Source: Mermis nigrescens (Eukaryota; Nematoda; Enoplea; Mermithida; Mermithidae). From it: a DNA stretch of 64,000 nucleotides. Position numbers and translations under genes: made by a program. The stretch is taken from positions 39,986,851 to 40,050,850 of the forward strand of contig JAVLUZ010000154.1 in the NCBI GenBank assembly GCA_036768485.1. Reading direction: 5' to 3'. Numbering within the stretch: the first letter of the stretch is position 1; every line of letters begins with the position of its first letter. Below are positions 20,101 to 27,045 of the stretch, one piece after another. Below the pieces are notes generated by a model that did not search any database, was not told the DNA's origin, and worked only from the letters and a program-made list of their open reading frames with translations.

Positions 20101-21022
20101 TACAGTAATTTAAAATGCATAAACTGAGGTTTTTTAGGTCGAAAATATAATTATTAACGAGATTTATTCTTAAAAATCGCAAGTTTGCTCTTTTAGCCTT
20201 CGACAATACTACCGATAAGCTGTTTTTAGTCATCGGCAGCCATTGGTTCTGATCCACTGACTTCGGTCGGAGCTGGACCATTCTCGAAACTTTCTGAATC
20301 AGTAACGGGGTCACTTTGCCCACGGTCCGACGATTCTGTAAAACAGGAACATTTTCCAAGTCTCGTTGTTTCATGCAAAAATTGGAGTTAAAAGATAAGC
20401 ACTTGTAGTTTCGACTTGTTCTATTTTTATTTTGTAAATCTAGAATTTTTGATAATAGAAAAAATCGACTTTTCTGTATATTCCACTCTTGAGCCTGTCT
20501 CCAACAACATTTTATTACAAACCTCGATTTATACCATAATTTTAATTTTTTAAAGGACATCATAAGTATGCTAACAATACACAGCAGGAAACTATAGCAG
20601 GTACAATGCCATAAAATAAGATAAAATATGCACAAATATTTTACTGGAAGATAAGTGAAAAGGAAAGCAAAAACTTGTAGAAAATGAATAAAAATAGAAG
20701 AGTTATTAAGTATTTTAAAAGAATTTTCTTGGAATATTGGGAAAAATAATTTGGCAAAATAATGTTTAATATTCTCACCTGATATGAGTTCGTAACGTTC
20801 CCACATATTCAAAGCGACGTCACCATCTTCCGCCGGCTCGGGACTAGCCGGGGTTGACGAAATAATTACGGCTGGCGGAGGTATAGGCGTTGGCGTCGGT
20901 TGATCGCAATTACGGCCGTGGAGAGGGCAATAGATGCATGTGCATCTAATTGGCGTATTCGGGCGAGATGAATTTCCGCCGGAAGAGCTGGATTCGCGAC
21001 GACGACGACGTATATAAGCCAA
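14111..21022 (-). CDS. Env-Pol polyprotein (env glycoprotein - PR - RT - RNase H - IN)
   Basis: One uninterrupted frame of 2303 codons. Numbering is from the first alternative-start-like codon (TTG); the frame is in fact open from 21307 and has no ATG before residue 73 (20806), so this is not a demonstrated start. Order by residue: Arg-rich and Cys-rich N-terminal segment 1-80; hydrophobic Phe/Ile/Leu-rich segment 85-420; signal-peptide-like stretch 425-443; Cys-rich ectodomain 444-968; transmembrane segment about 971-994; basic cytoplasmic linker 995-1065; aspartic protease with LIDSGA at 1085-1090; RT with YLDD at 1518-1521; RNase H D1667, E1707, D1734; integrase HHCC then D1964, D2024, E2060; GPY/F motif at 2201. 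Family knowledge: Pol products cut the polyprotein, copy the RNA and integrate the DNA. The env domain would put its ectodomain in the secretory lumen and leave Pol in the cytosol. No separate pol start was seen, so Pol may be made fused to Env or from spliced RNA. Confidence 0.9.
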   Translation of the reverse strand: MAYIRRRRRESSSSGGNSSRPNTPIRCTCIYCPLHGRNCDQPTPTPIPPPAVIISSTPASPEPAEDGDVALNMWERYELISGENIKHYFAKLFFPIFQENSFKILNNSSIFIHFLQVFAFLFTYLPVKYLCIFYLILWHCTCYSFLLCIVSILMMSFKKLKLWYKSRFVIKCCWRQAQEWNIQKSRFFLLSKILDLQNKNRTSRNYKCLSFNSNFCMKQRDLENVPVLQNRRTVGKVTPLLIQKVSRMVQLRPKSVDQNQWLPMTKNSLSVVLSKAKRANLRFLRINLVNNYIFDLKNLSLCILNYCTILKFFVWTHMLIFGMRIGFINYLSIVKVDLSLIFCTILKFIAWMYALNFAILNYSFFTVKTAANLRIIFNVILNSAIHVYTIPSHCVVYLSLRKSKYFSSIPFIEVTGIKCPKIEFRNLIFVILLTINSMQFINAENREFQICGTSRSGHPVDIPRSVQCTLPGGKLSKPEEQNVTIFVPRFEPATSFAIKCMKISRTVCTYTGFFGSWGTTHDETKSEPVSFEACKNAYQNLEFEGNHLKKDKSGFLTTDLKLEIKYSYCCRDVCSSVTNFIIEEGQVATWEGQIALSDLGDVSLCRPTYGKCKNPESTFLWQGDLFKEICPFVPRGTFSALLSEKYVAVNELQAALMLKEKYTKCAEISNAYMTEQGILVGFSSNQEWTSRPEHKLASPKILKNEKLPPDPVNLKLNYLEIRILQEEISSFRRIWSELCRQFQRNIDIIWQLLYLDPTIGARALFQRRDIVGEFTGDVLTIWGCKQVNVTKIYTDHKINSTCYKYMPVEYEGEIWFVLPGGEDLVHFSETVNCLHKKIEIFRYGDKWITENGLVHVSKVPLELKWNENLTFFQFNTPAVFHDQLAAGEPTFGLFRNYLHKTEKLERTLHRLLEYTSQLALEPSVVKEALTGAGTGVKTAIDGTEKAIEKLLTNTQTRFSTNFTALLKGPMQLVFNLLLIVIIFLIIAYFAYLYMMRKTFFPTYAHIPPPRSLKRKHESLTDMVAKRLKYGTRKTLSGIRADKVDIKSENKNRVSTSLCTIKEDTNSKRIPHITVLIDQCIQVSALIDSGAVYSLLDLGVATKLPFLQIYESSISPIAANGTKIEILGSAVITVTTGDINETILVHIQEQCSGELILGSNFLSRFKKIELDMENSTIKFREICIKAEGMNYNPPENRSTVIMNRDECIQSRSVQLIQGRVPKIYRPGDHVVFTPSPKALNADHNVYLAHCVCIVQENNTIPLQILNPQSYRVNLYSNAKIGTINMHNADANTTEQSMEKVNIRGYGKRDIKQWIEKNTNISRSLSENERDEILDLLVKYPNLYAIDDNDCGHTNLIFHEINTGENPPIKKHPFRTSPGEKEIIVNEVKMLENKGIIRPSISPWSTNIVLVRKKDGKHRMCIDFRAINDVTKKNVYPLPRIDDILDTLKGMKYFTTLDQANAYHAIPIKEEDKEKTSFNSPIGLYEFNFLPFGLCNAPASFARLMDIILSGLQWKICLVYLDDILIFAPNHNEMMERLEILLERLNKANMKLKLSKCKFSHEETVFLGYVISRKGILPDQKKIEAIRTMPRPTNFKEIKSFLGLISYYRKFIPDCSQIAEPLNKLLRKGYCFAWKGEQEEAFDKLKEKLVQAPVLSHPDFKRPFILQTDASYSGIGAVLSQIQDDNMEHPIAFASRSLKNAEKNYAVTELETLAVVEFVKHFRPYLYQHEVTIETDHIAVKSILEKTNPSSRIARWGLALAGTKICVTPRKGLKNQNADSLSRLPNPKETKFLDIDENELKNIEEIGENSSTETSNKDLRFSVNSILEERDSSEKTNFELGIGSLQKQDSELENLFLSNSPTEGFIVQNDMLFKIDDNIQKIVVPTVLKKLIIHANHDDELAGHFGARKTMKLITRKYYWKGMNKDVTEYCNTCDMCQRNKPTRKKVVAGLYPISARGPFERIAVDCVGPLNFTESGNRFIVVFIDYFTKYIEAFATKDITAQTIAKLFVTQIVCRHGAPEILQSDRGTDFTSELMRETTKLFKTRQLYTTPYHPIANGEVERANQTLITRIRMYIDKNELDWDKHLPYAIFATNIHDNESTGFSPFFLMYGRYPQLPIDAVLNYNRPFYLLDIETYEEEVKQHFTEALTKVQKQIEKAQESYKKFYNMKAKDIRYEVGDQILLENESIKKGVPKKLMSVYTGPYRIIRVQYPNLTIDVGKSQPQTVHVNRTKRYRQRSMESFLTSIHKQDNKIQTSNKNIDKKIDGKGELGSRVKKKKQADKLPKHDYYLRSRPYAVSIEDDRS
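14333..15361 (-). other. integrase domain
   Basis: Residues about 1888-2230. Zinc-binding part: H1895 and H1902 (GHFGARKT), then C1932 and C1935 in the TCDMCQ stretch. Catalytic core: D1964 (IAVDCVGP), D2024 (LQSDRGTDF) and E2060 (IANGEVERANQT), with the D-35-E spacing of retroviral-type integrases. C-terminal GPY/F motif TGPYRIIRV at 2200-2208, typical of Ty3/gypsy. A long Lys-rich tail follows (KKKKQADK near 2274-2281). It inserts the cDNA with a 4-bp stagger, matching the CCGT duplication. No chromodomain seen. Confidence 0.93.
15668..16075 (-). other. RNase H domain
   Basis: Residues about 1650-1785, directly after RT. TDASYSGIGAVL (D1667), VTELETLAVV (E1707), IETDHIAVK (D1734) and NADSLSR (D1777) are the expected metal-binding positions of gypsy-type RNase H. 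It degrades the RNA strand during reverse transcription. Intact. Confidence 0.92.
16103..16930 (-). other. reverse transcriptase domain
   Basis: Residues about 1365-1640. Recognisable blocks are PWSTNIVLVRKKDGKHRMC, DFRAINDVTKKNVYPLPRID, LDQANAYHAIPI, FLPFGLCNAPASFARLM and the catalytic CLVYLDDILIF (YLDD at 1518-1521), followed by FLGYVIS and LGLISYYRKFIP of the connection region. All positions needed for activity appear present. The motif set is that of Ty3/gypsy elements rather than Bel/Pao or Copia. Confidence 0.95.
17483..17815 (-). other. aspartic protease domain
   Basis: Residues about 1070-1180. HITVLIDQCIQVSALIDSGA carries the active-site D1087 (DSG), with a following ILGSNFL motif at 1156-1161, the usual second hydrophobic-Gly landmark of retropepsins. 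It is separated from the env transmembrane segment by only about 75 basic residues, so it would sit in the cytosol beside the membrane. It matures the polyprotein by cleavage. Confidence 0.88.
17993..19750 (-). other. env: env-like class I membrane glycoprotein domain, upstream of pol
   Basis: Residues about 425-1010. A hydrophobic signal-like stretch NLIFVILLTINSM leads to a small-residue site near INA-EN (443/444). The ectodomain of about 525 residues has many cysteines, including CMKISRTVCTY and YCCRDVC, and five N-x-S/T sites (482, 788, 799, 868, 961). LCRQFQRN..LDPTIGARALFQRR..GDVLTIWGC resembles, in my judgement, chuvirus-type glycoproteins (class III fusion proteins), though this rests on motif memory only. 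A helical, coiled-coil-like stalk spans about 895-960. The transmembrane segment LLLIVIIFLIIAYFAYLY (976-993) is followed by basic residues, fixing type I topology. It would mediate membrane attachment or fusion. No furin-like cleavage site is obvious. Decayed homologues occur at 5938-6629 and 32427-34101. Confidence 0.82.
17994..18026 (-). promoter_or_regulatory. candidate splice acceptor at the env/pol junction
   Basis: On the minus strand a pyrimidine-rich run ends CTCACATTCCTCCCCCTAG at 17994, just after the env transmembrane segment and before the protease. It is a strong-looking 3' splice site that could make a pol message lacking env. Joining in the pol frame needs a donor that leaves two bases of a codon; I found no convincing partner. 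Confidence 0.4.
19751..20778 (-). other. long hydrophobic open stretch upstream of env
   Basis: About 340 codons in the env-pol frame that are rich in Phe, Ile and Leu with scattered Cys and Lys. There is an internal partial duplication: CTILKFFVWTHMLIF and CTILKFIAWMYALNF occur about 40 residues apart. No known domain. In such T-rich DNA an open frame this long is unlikely by chance, yet its first 443 bases look like an intron. It may encode a membrane-spanning leader made only from unspliced RNA, or contain noncoding and regulatory signals. Confidence 0.45.
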
Positions 21023-21307
21023 ATGGCCTAAGTTGCGTGTACGACGATTGCGATGATGACGACGACGTGGGCGTCGGCGCTGACGTCCCGTTCGGATGGC
21101 TGAAAGATTTCCGTCGTCAGACTCAGAACGATTTAAATTATTTAATGGCTGGATTGGATTAATAGGACGTTCTAAGTCCTCGAATTCTACATTAAGGTCG
21201 TTAGCTGGGGCTGGTAGCCAAGCCAGAAATTCTTGTTCCAGGCCATCTGACGAATTTTCATTTTGCGAATTGTGGGCATCTATCGCTACTCCTCGGAATC
21301 GAGACCA
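20226..21307 (-). CDS. candidate spliced accessory protein (Arg/Cys-rich exon plus acidic exon)
   Basis: Exon 1 is the open frame 21307-20779 (about 176 codons): an acidic Asn/Glu part, an arginine-rich block (QRRRPRRRHHRNRRTR and later RRRRR), then a Cys/His cluster CTCIYCPLHGRNC and a Pro-rich part. A consensus donor CAG|GTGAGA lies at 20779/20778 and a strong acceptor TTCCTGTTTTACAG|AA at 20336/20335. Removing the 443-bp intron keeps a coding-like frame of 35 more Ser/Asp/Glu-rich codons ending in TAA at 20228-20226. The layout recalls lentiviral Tat/Rev-type RNA-binding regulators, which is analogy only. The frame has no ATG in its first 170 codons, so it must be fused to upstream sequence by recoding or splicing. 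Unspliced RNA instead continues into Env-Pol. Confidence 0.5.
20336..20778 (-). other. candidate 443-bp intron
   Basis: GTGAGA at its 5' end, TTCCTGTTTTACAG at its 3' end, T-rich throughout. Splicing changes the downstream reading frame from Env-Pol to a short acidic C-terminus. It could therefore act as the switch between accessory protein and Env-Pol. Confidence 0.5.
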
Positions 21308-21597
21308 CTATCGCCATCAAAGCGATACAAGCGACCATTTTCATAACGGAAAAAGCGCGTTTCCGATTGCCAGCGATTGTAGTCTTCTAGGAAACAAGCT
21401 CGAGCCCAATTGGCGCGTTCGAGGGCTGCGTAATCAGTCGAACTCGCATCGCTATCGGTGCTTTCAGGCCCGGGTGGCTCGGTCGTTTCTATGGAATTAG
21501 GAACTCTTACTAAATTTATACGACCACTTCCTGCCATTCGTTGGATCAGTCCCCTCATCCTCAACATCCAAAACTTCAGGATTCTCGGGTCCTTCAT
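21286..21597 (-). CDS. small acidic ORF X overlapping the gag end
   Basis: A 103-codon ORF in the +1 frame relative to gag, starting with ATG at 21597 and overlapping the last 33 gag codons. After the gag stop it encodes about 70 residues (TDSDASSTDYAALERANWA, then FLEDYNRWQ and FFRYENGRLYRF) rich in acidic and aromatic residues and coding-like in composition. Entry by a +1 shift at the gag stop (TCC TAA T, 21502-21496) would make a Gag-X extension. Its own stop (21288-21286) overlaps the beginning of the accessory/env-pol frame by about 20 bases. Function unknown. No family recognised. Confidence 0.5.
   Translation of the reverse strand: MKDPRILKFWMLRMRGLIQRMAGSGRINLVRVPNSIETTEPPGPESTDSDASSTDYAALERANWARACFLEDYNRWQSETRFFRYENGRLYRFDGDSGLDSEE
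21496..21502 (-). promoter_or_regulatory. candidate +1 recoding site at the gag stop
   Basis: Minus-strand TCC-TAA-T, with TAA the gag stop. Antizyme mRNAs shift +1 at UCC-UGA-U; here the stop is UAA. Skipping one base at this point leads straight into ORF X, whose downstream codons look protein-coding. Whether a stimulatory structure follows was not assessed. Confidence 0.45.
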
Positions 21598-23101
21598 TTT
21601 CGATTACGTGACTTTCGACCAAAATGTTATTATTCGTGGATGTCTGAGGATTTTGTCTACTGAAATTTTGAGTTTCGGGATTGGGTCTCTGAGTTCTGGG
21701 CTGGTTTCCTCTCCAACCAGTTTGTATGCTCCGATTTAAATTATCTGATTGATAAAAATTATTATTACGCCTATTATTCCAACGATTATTTTCGAAGTTT
21801 GGATTTTGTCGAAAATTCTGCCTATTTTGATTATTTGCAAAATTCGGATTTCGACCAAAATTACCGCGATTGTAGATATTATTATAATTCAAACGCCTTC
21901 GATTTATAGATCCATTTACATAATTATGATAATTCGAATTATCATTATTATCAAAACGGTCTGTACGATTACTTCGATAATTTGAATTATTATTAAAGTT
22001 ATTACCGAAGGGGCACCGCTGATTGCCGTGATAAACTTCACAACGAGAACAGCGCGACTGCTGTTCGGGGCGGCGACTTAGCCCAGCTAGCTGTCGTCGG
22101 TCTCCCAATGCTTCTTGGACTGCTTGCACCAGGCTCCTGATCTGATCCGAGTACATGTCGTCTGAACGTAAAACAGTCAGATTATAATTTGTTTTGGGTT
22201 CTTGGGCTGTAGGGTATTCCTGGACATTTTCCCGAAAAACTTGTTGCTCCGTATAAATAGCTTTTCGGATAGCGTCCTTGAAAGTGTCGATTTCCTGATA
22301 TTTTAAGCCTTCATAAATTTTAGGCAAAAGTCCTCTAACGAAAATCGGTTTCAGCATCTTTTCACGAATTTCCGATGCTACTTCAGGATAAGCTGCTTTT
22401 GCCAACTTTTTGAGCCTTTCGACAAATTCAAGAACGGACTCAGTCCTTTTTTGTTTTGCATCGTAAATAAGCCCTTGATAAATGTCGGAATCCCTACCCT
22501 CTGGGTAAGCCTGATTCAACTCCTCAATCAAATCATCATAAATAATTCCGGGATGGGTCTTGAGGATGTCTACCAAACTTGCTAAGGCTGTACCAATAAA
22601 ATGAGATTCTAAAAATGCGATTTTATAGGAATCTTCCGCTCCAGAAACGCCTTGAAGTGTCATAAATTTCCTAAATTTTTCATACCACTCCGGAAATGAT
22701 TCTCCAAAAGATCCAGAAAACGATTTTGGTGGTCTTGTGCTCATGATAGCTCCCAAACGAAGAAAAGGATCTCCCTCTGCGGGTCGACCGGCTCCCTGGT
22801 TTAACGCATCAGTGATATTACGTAATTGTTGGTTGATAGGGTCACCAAATTCATCAAAAGCATGTCTAAAGGCAACAGCTAAATCTCTGTCGTCATTAGC
22901 CATAGCTCGAGTAACTGGTCTATTTAAATGTTGAATCAAAAATTCTCTGATTTCTGACCTTTTTACTTGAGGAAGGATGGTCTGCCTTTCTCCAACCAGT
23001 TTTGATATGTTAACTTGCGAGGTTCCAGGGGTACTTTGGGCTTGTGGATGGCCAAAAGTACTATCTAAAAATAAATCTAGGAAATTTTGATGAGCGTTCA
23101 A
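21497..23101 (-). CDS. gag: Gag polyprotein (capsid/nucleocapsid)
   Basis: 534 codons counted from a TTG. The frame is open another 51 codons upstream to a stop at 23257-23255 with coding-like acidic sequence, but has no ATG until residue 67 (22903, in a good context, MANDDRD). Residues about 110-290 form a retrotransposon Gag capsid domain (RPPKSFSGSFGESFPEWYEK, FMTLQG, EGRDSDIYQGLIYDAKQKR, VLEFVERLKKLAKAAYPE). One zinc knuckle is C351-x2-C354-x3-H358-x4-C363, a spacing slightly shorter than the usual CX2CX4HX4C. A long Asn/Arg-rich tail (365-480) is probably RNA-binding, and the C-terminus is acidic. It assembles the particle and packages RNA. It ends at a UAA in a recoding-like context. 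Homologous to the decayed Gag at 6779-8209. Confidence 0.88.
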   Translation of the reverse strand: MNAHQNFLDLFLDSTFGHPQAQSTPGTSQVNISKLVGERQTILPQVKRSEIREFLIQHLNRPVTRAMANDDRDLAVAFRHAFDEFGDPINQQLRNITDALNQGAGRPAEGDPFLRLGAIMSTRPPKSFSGSFGESFPEWYEKFRKFMTLQGVSGAEDSYKIAFLESHFIGTALASLVDILKTHPGIIYDDLIEELNQAYPEGRDSDIYQGLIYDAKQKRTESVLEFVERLKKLAKAAYPEVASEIREKMLKPIFVRGLLPKIYEGLKYQEIDTFKDAIRKAIYTEQQVFRENVQEYPTAQEPKTNYNLTVLRSDDMYSDQIRSLVQAVQEALGDRRQLAGLSRRPEQQSRCSRCEVYHGNQRCPFGNNFNNNSNYRSNRTDRFDNNDNSNYHNYVNGSINRRRLNYNNIYNRGNFGRNPNFANNQNRQNFRQNPNFENNRWNNRRNNNFYQSDNLNRSIQTGWRGNQPRTQRPNPETQNFSRQNPQTSTNNNILVESHVIENEGPENPEVLDVEDEGTDPTNGRKWSYKFSKSS

Positions 23102-23257
23102 AATCGATTCAGGACTTTGAGTTCGAATAGACTCTAAAAGATTTCCGTGCGCTCGAAGAGTTTCGCCAAAATTTTCACTTTCTAGATCTGAGTTTTCAGG
23201 ACTTTCCTGCCTACTTTCAAGTTCTACGGGTACGTTTAATTGGGAATCCGTAATTTA

Positions 23258-24011
23258 AAGTTATAATTATTTTAAATTTGTTTAGCTTTCCTTCACACCG
23301 ATAATCAAATAAATTCAAATAATAATAATTCCTTCCAAATACTTCAATAATTCAATAAACTCGGTACTCGGGATTTAATAAGGATTTTTGGGACGAGCTG
23401 AAAAACGCTGGCCAAACGATTTCAGCAAGTAGGATAAATAACACGGCGCCGTCTTCTGACCGGAATCACGATAACAAGGTCAGGAAATAATATAAATATA
23501 ATATAATTCAATTTAAACTCAACTCTATTTTAGAGGAGCAACTCTATTCAAGAGGACCCGAGTGAAAAAAATCAATTAATTCAAACTTGGGCGATTTAAA
23601 AACTACGATACCTTTCCCTCTAAGAATATCCGCAGTATCCCCAAAATAAAAATCAGCAATAAATTCTTTCCCTATCCTTTCACTAGGCTAAAATCCGGAG
23701 AATATTCCACCCCTTCGACCTTCGAGAAATAGAGAAATCGTCCCAATTGCTGTCGTGATTCAACAAAATAAGAAATAAAATCTCTCAACTTCTAAATCGG
23801 TGTCTGAGGGAAAAAATAAAATTCAACTATCGGAAAGCAAATTTTAAATTTGGTAAACCTTAGAAAACCCGAAAGCAAGTTTACGACTTTAGGCGGAAAT
23901 CCGTTTGAAATTTTCTAGAATTCCCAAAAGGTGAGAATTTTTTTTATCCGATTTTCTGGTACTCACTAGGCGAAAATAACCGTTTTTGTTTTAAATTCAC
24001 AACGGCGACTT
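23258..24011 (-). other. 5' untranslated leader of the retroelement
   Basis: About 750 nt between the primer site and the gag frame. No long ORF. It probably holds packaging signals and perhaps a splice donor or internal entry site. A near-cognate ACG codon (AAATTACGG at about 23251) is the first codon choice after the upstream stop in the gag frame. Confidence 0.5.
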
Positions 24012-24029
24012 ATCCCACCGCTGCCACCA
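24012..24029 (-). other. primer-binding site, tRNA-Leu
   Basis: TGGTGGCAGCGGTGGGAT on the minus strand, five bases inside the 5' LTR. It is the exact complement of the 3' end of animal tRNA-Leu(AAG), including the added CCA, over 18 nt. It primes minus-strand cDNA synthesis. Confidence 0.85.
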
Positions 24030-24034
24030 AATTA

Positions 24035-25118
24035 TGTCACGTCCAACTCCTTTGTGGTAGCGTAGTCCTTAGATCAGCAATAATTACGATTTAGATTTTA
24101 TTGTTGAAAGTAAAACTTACAGTTAAGTGAGAAGTGACGTAACAAATGAGTTCGCAAATTTTCGCCGTACAGCCGGACTGGCTGCGTGAATATTGCCGAA
24201 AACGATGAAGATTAGATGAATGCGAAATAAGCGTTCTCGAGCTTGCAGTAAAATACGGAGACTTTCTAAATAGGGCATACGGGACTGAGCGATTTTGTTG
24301 TTCTAATCCAATTTTTATAGTTTTCGGGAGCCATACGGTCTGGCGAGTAAAAGGATTAAGAAGAAGCTTAATCTTGGCGAGTTAAAGCAAAACAACTTTG
24401 CTTACTTTAGTTTTTGGGTATCTTTTCCGTGAGGTTTACACGTATTTTATATCTCTTATTTTGATACCTTAGTTTTACCCTTTTGGCCTCTTTTAACCTC
24501 CCGCTTCCGCCATACTTTCTACATTCGTTTTTGGTCTCACCGATTTTGTATCTATTTCATAACAGAGCGTAGCGCTGCATTTAGTGAGATTTATTGCGTA
24601 CTTGCATGCTGAACTTTTCCTATCGCTTAACACATCACTCATGCTAATTGATATGCTACTTTCATTGACTTTTGTGTATTTCTCGGATTTAAACTCGGCT
24701 TATGGCTGGGTTCCCAGCCGCTCTGTCTGACATTCAAGTTGGTTAAGTCAACTTCATTGTTGTGTCTGGAATTCAGTTTTAATCCCTTTTTGGAGTCTTT
24801 ATGTCTGCAATTCACATACCGTACTAGCTAGCTCTCATCTTCTTTCAATTTGCCGCTTTTCTACGCATTACCATATCTGGCTTTTCGGCGAAATCGCGAT
24901 ATACATAATGTATTTGCGATACATATATCAAATAAAAATGTACGTGTTACGCTAATGATAATATATATATATGATATAAAATACAGTATGCATCTAAACT
25001 TAAAGTTTACGTTACAATAATGGTTTAAACTTCTAAATCAGCGCGTTTCCTTACAAAGTTAAATAATTAATAATGTTAAATTAGCGATTATGTGTACAGT
25101 AAGTCGTTTGCGCTGACA
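24035..25118 (-). repeat. 5' LTR of the young retroelement
   Basis: 1084 bp, matching 13018-14101 base for base in every block compared. As the upstream LTR it should carry the promoter. AT-rich TATATA runs lie near 24960-24975, but no single TATA box can be singled out. Confidence 0.95.
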
Positions 25119-25122
25119 CCGT
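25119..25122. repeat. target-site duplication, right
   Basis: CCGT adjoining the LTR end TGACA, paired with 13014-13017. Confidence 0.85.
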
Positions 25123-26593
<1,471 letters not shown>

Positions 26594-26603
26594 TGTCACA
26601 ACC

Positions 26604-26836
26604 ATACGTGGGCAGCAAGAAAATTCTGGGGAGTGCAAGATTTTTGAAGGTCAAAAATGGCCTCAAAAATGGTGGTATGGCAATAAAAACACCATTTTTT
26701 GACGTTTCTCATCAAGCACTATCAATTGGCATCAAAAAATTGCAAAAAAACAAAAAACATTTTAAAAAATTGAATTCTGGGGGATCGGGTATTTTGCTTT
26801 CTGGGGGGGGGTGCATACCCACCCATGCCCAGGTGT
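26604..26836. mobile_element. nonautonomous DNA transposon (10-bp TSD family)
   Basis: 233-bp copy, ATACGTGGGC to GCCCAGGTGT. Flanks tgtcacaacc (26594-26603) and ggtcacaacc (26837-26846) agree at 9 of 10. A plus-strand ORF across it (26521-26955) is the translated repeat, not a gene. Confidence 0.8.
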
Positions 26837-26894
26837 GGTCACAACCTCACAACTCTGAATTTCAGAGGGGCATATTGGATAATTCTAGGGCATG

Positions 26895-27045
26895 GGGTAC
26901 CATAAAAAACTGGTGTTTTTTCGCCATTACAACCACTTTTAAGACCATTTTTTGACCTTTGAAAATTTTTTCACCCCTCCCCTTTCATGCCGCAAAAAAT
27001 TTTTTAACCTCAGCCCCCAAATTTTGATGCTGCCTACCTATGGTC
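26895..27045. mobile_element. older fragment of the same transposon family
   Basis: Right-hand part of the family (TTTTTTCGCCATTACAACCAC, ACCATTTTTTGACCTTTG, then GATGCTGCCTACCTATGGTCA). The left end is missing or degraded. Confidence 0.6.

Larger units (their letters stand above)
13018..25118 (-). mobile_element. complete Ty3/gypsy-type LTR retroelement with gag-env-pol order
   Basis: A 12,101-bp element read right to left. It has 1084-bp LTRs with TGTCA..TGACA ends, a tRNA-Leu primer site, a ~760-nt leader, gag, two short accessory frames, then a single open frame holding an env-like glycoprotein followed by protease, RT, RNase H and integrase, and a polypurine tract touching the pol stop. 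A 4-bp target duplication and LTRs in which I noticed no difference point to a recent insertion. RT-RNase H-integrase order and a GPY/F-type integrase tail place the pol in Ty3/gypsy. Env upstream of pol is, to my knowledge, not described for LTR retroelements. All core domains retain catalytic residues, so the copy could be autonomous, but expression requires recoding and/or splicing (see entries). Confidence 0.93.

Noticed and set aside
20950..21162. Asp-rich plus-strand ORF
   Set aside because: Its aspartate run is the antisense of the arginine codons of the accessory frame.
21096..21500. 134-codon plus-strand ORF opposite ORF X and the accessory frame
   Set aside because: Antisense to sequence whose minus-strand frames form a coherent coding layout. 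No recognisable domain or promoter context.
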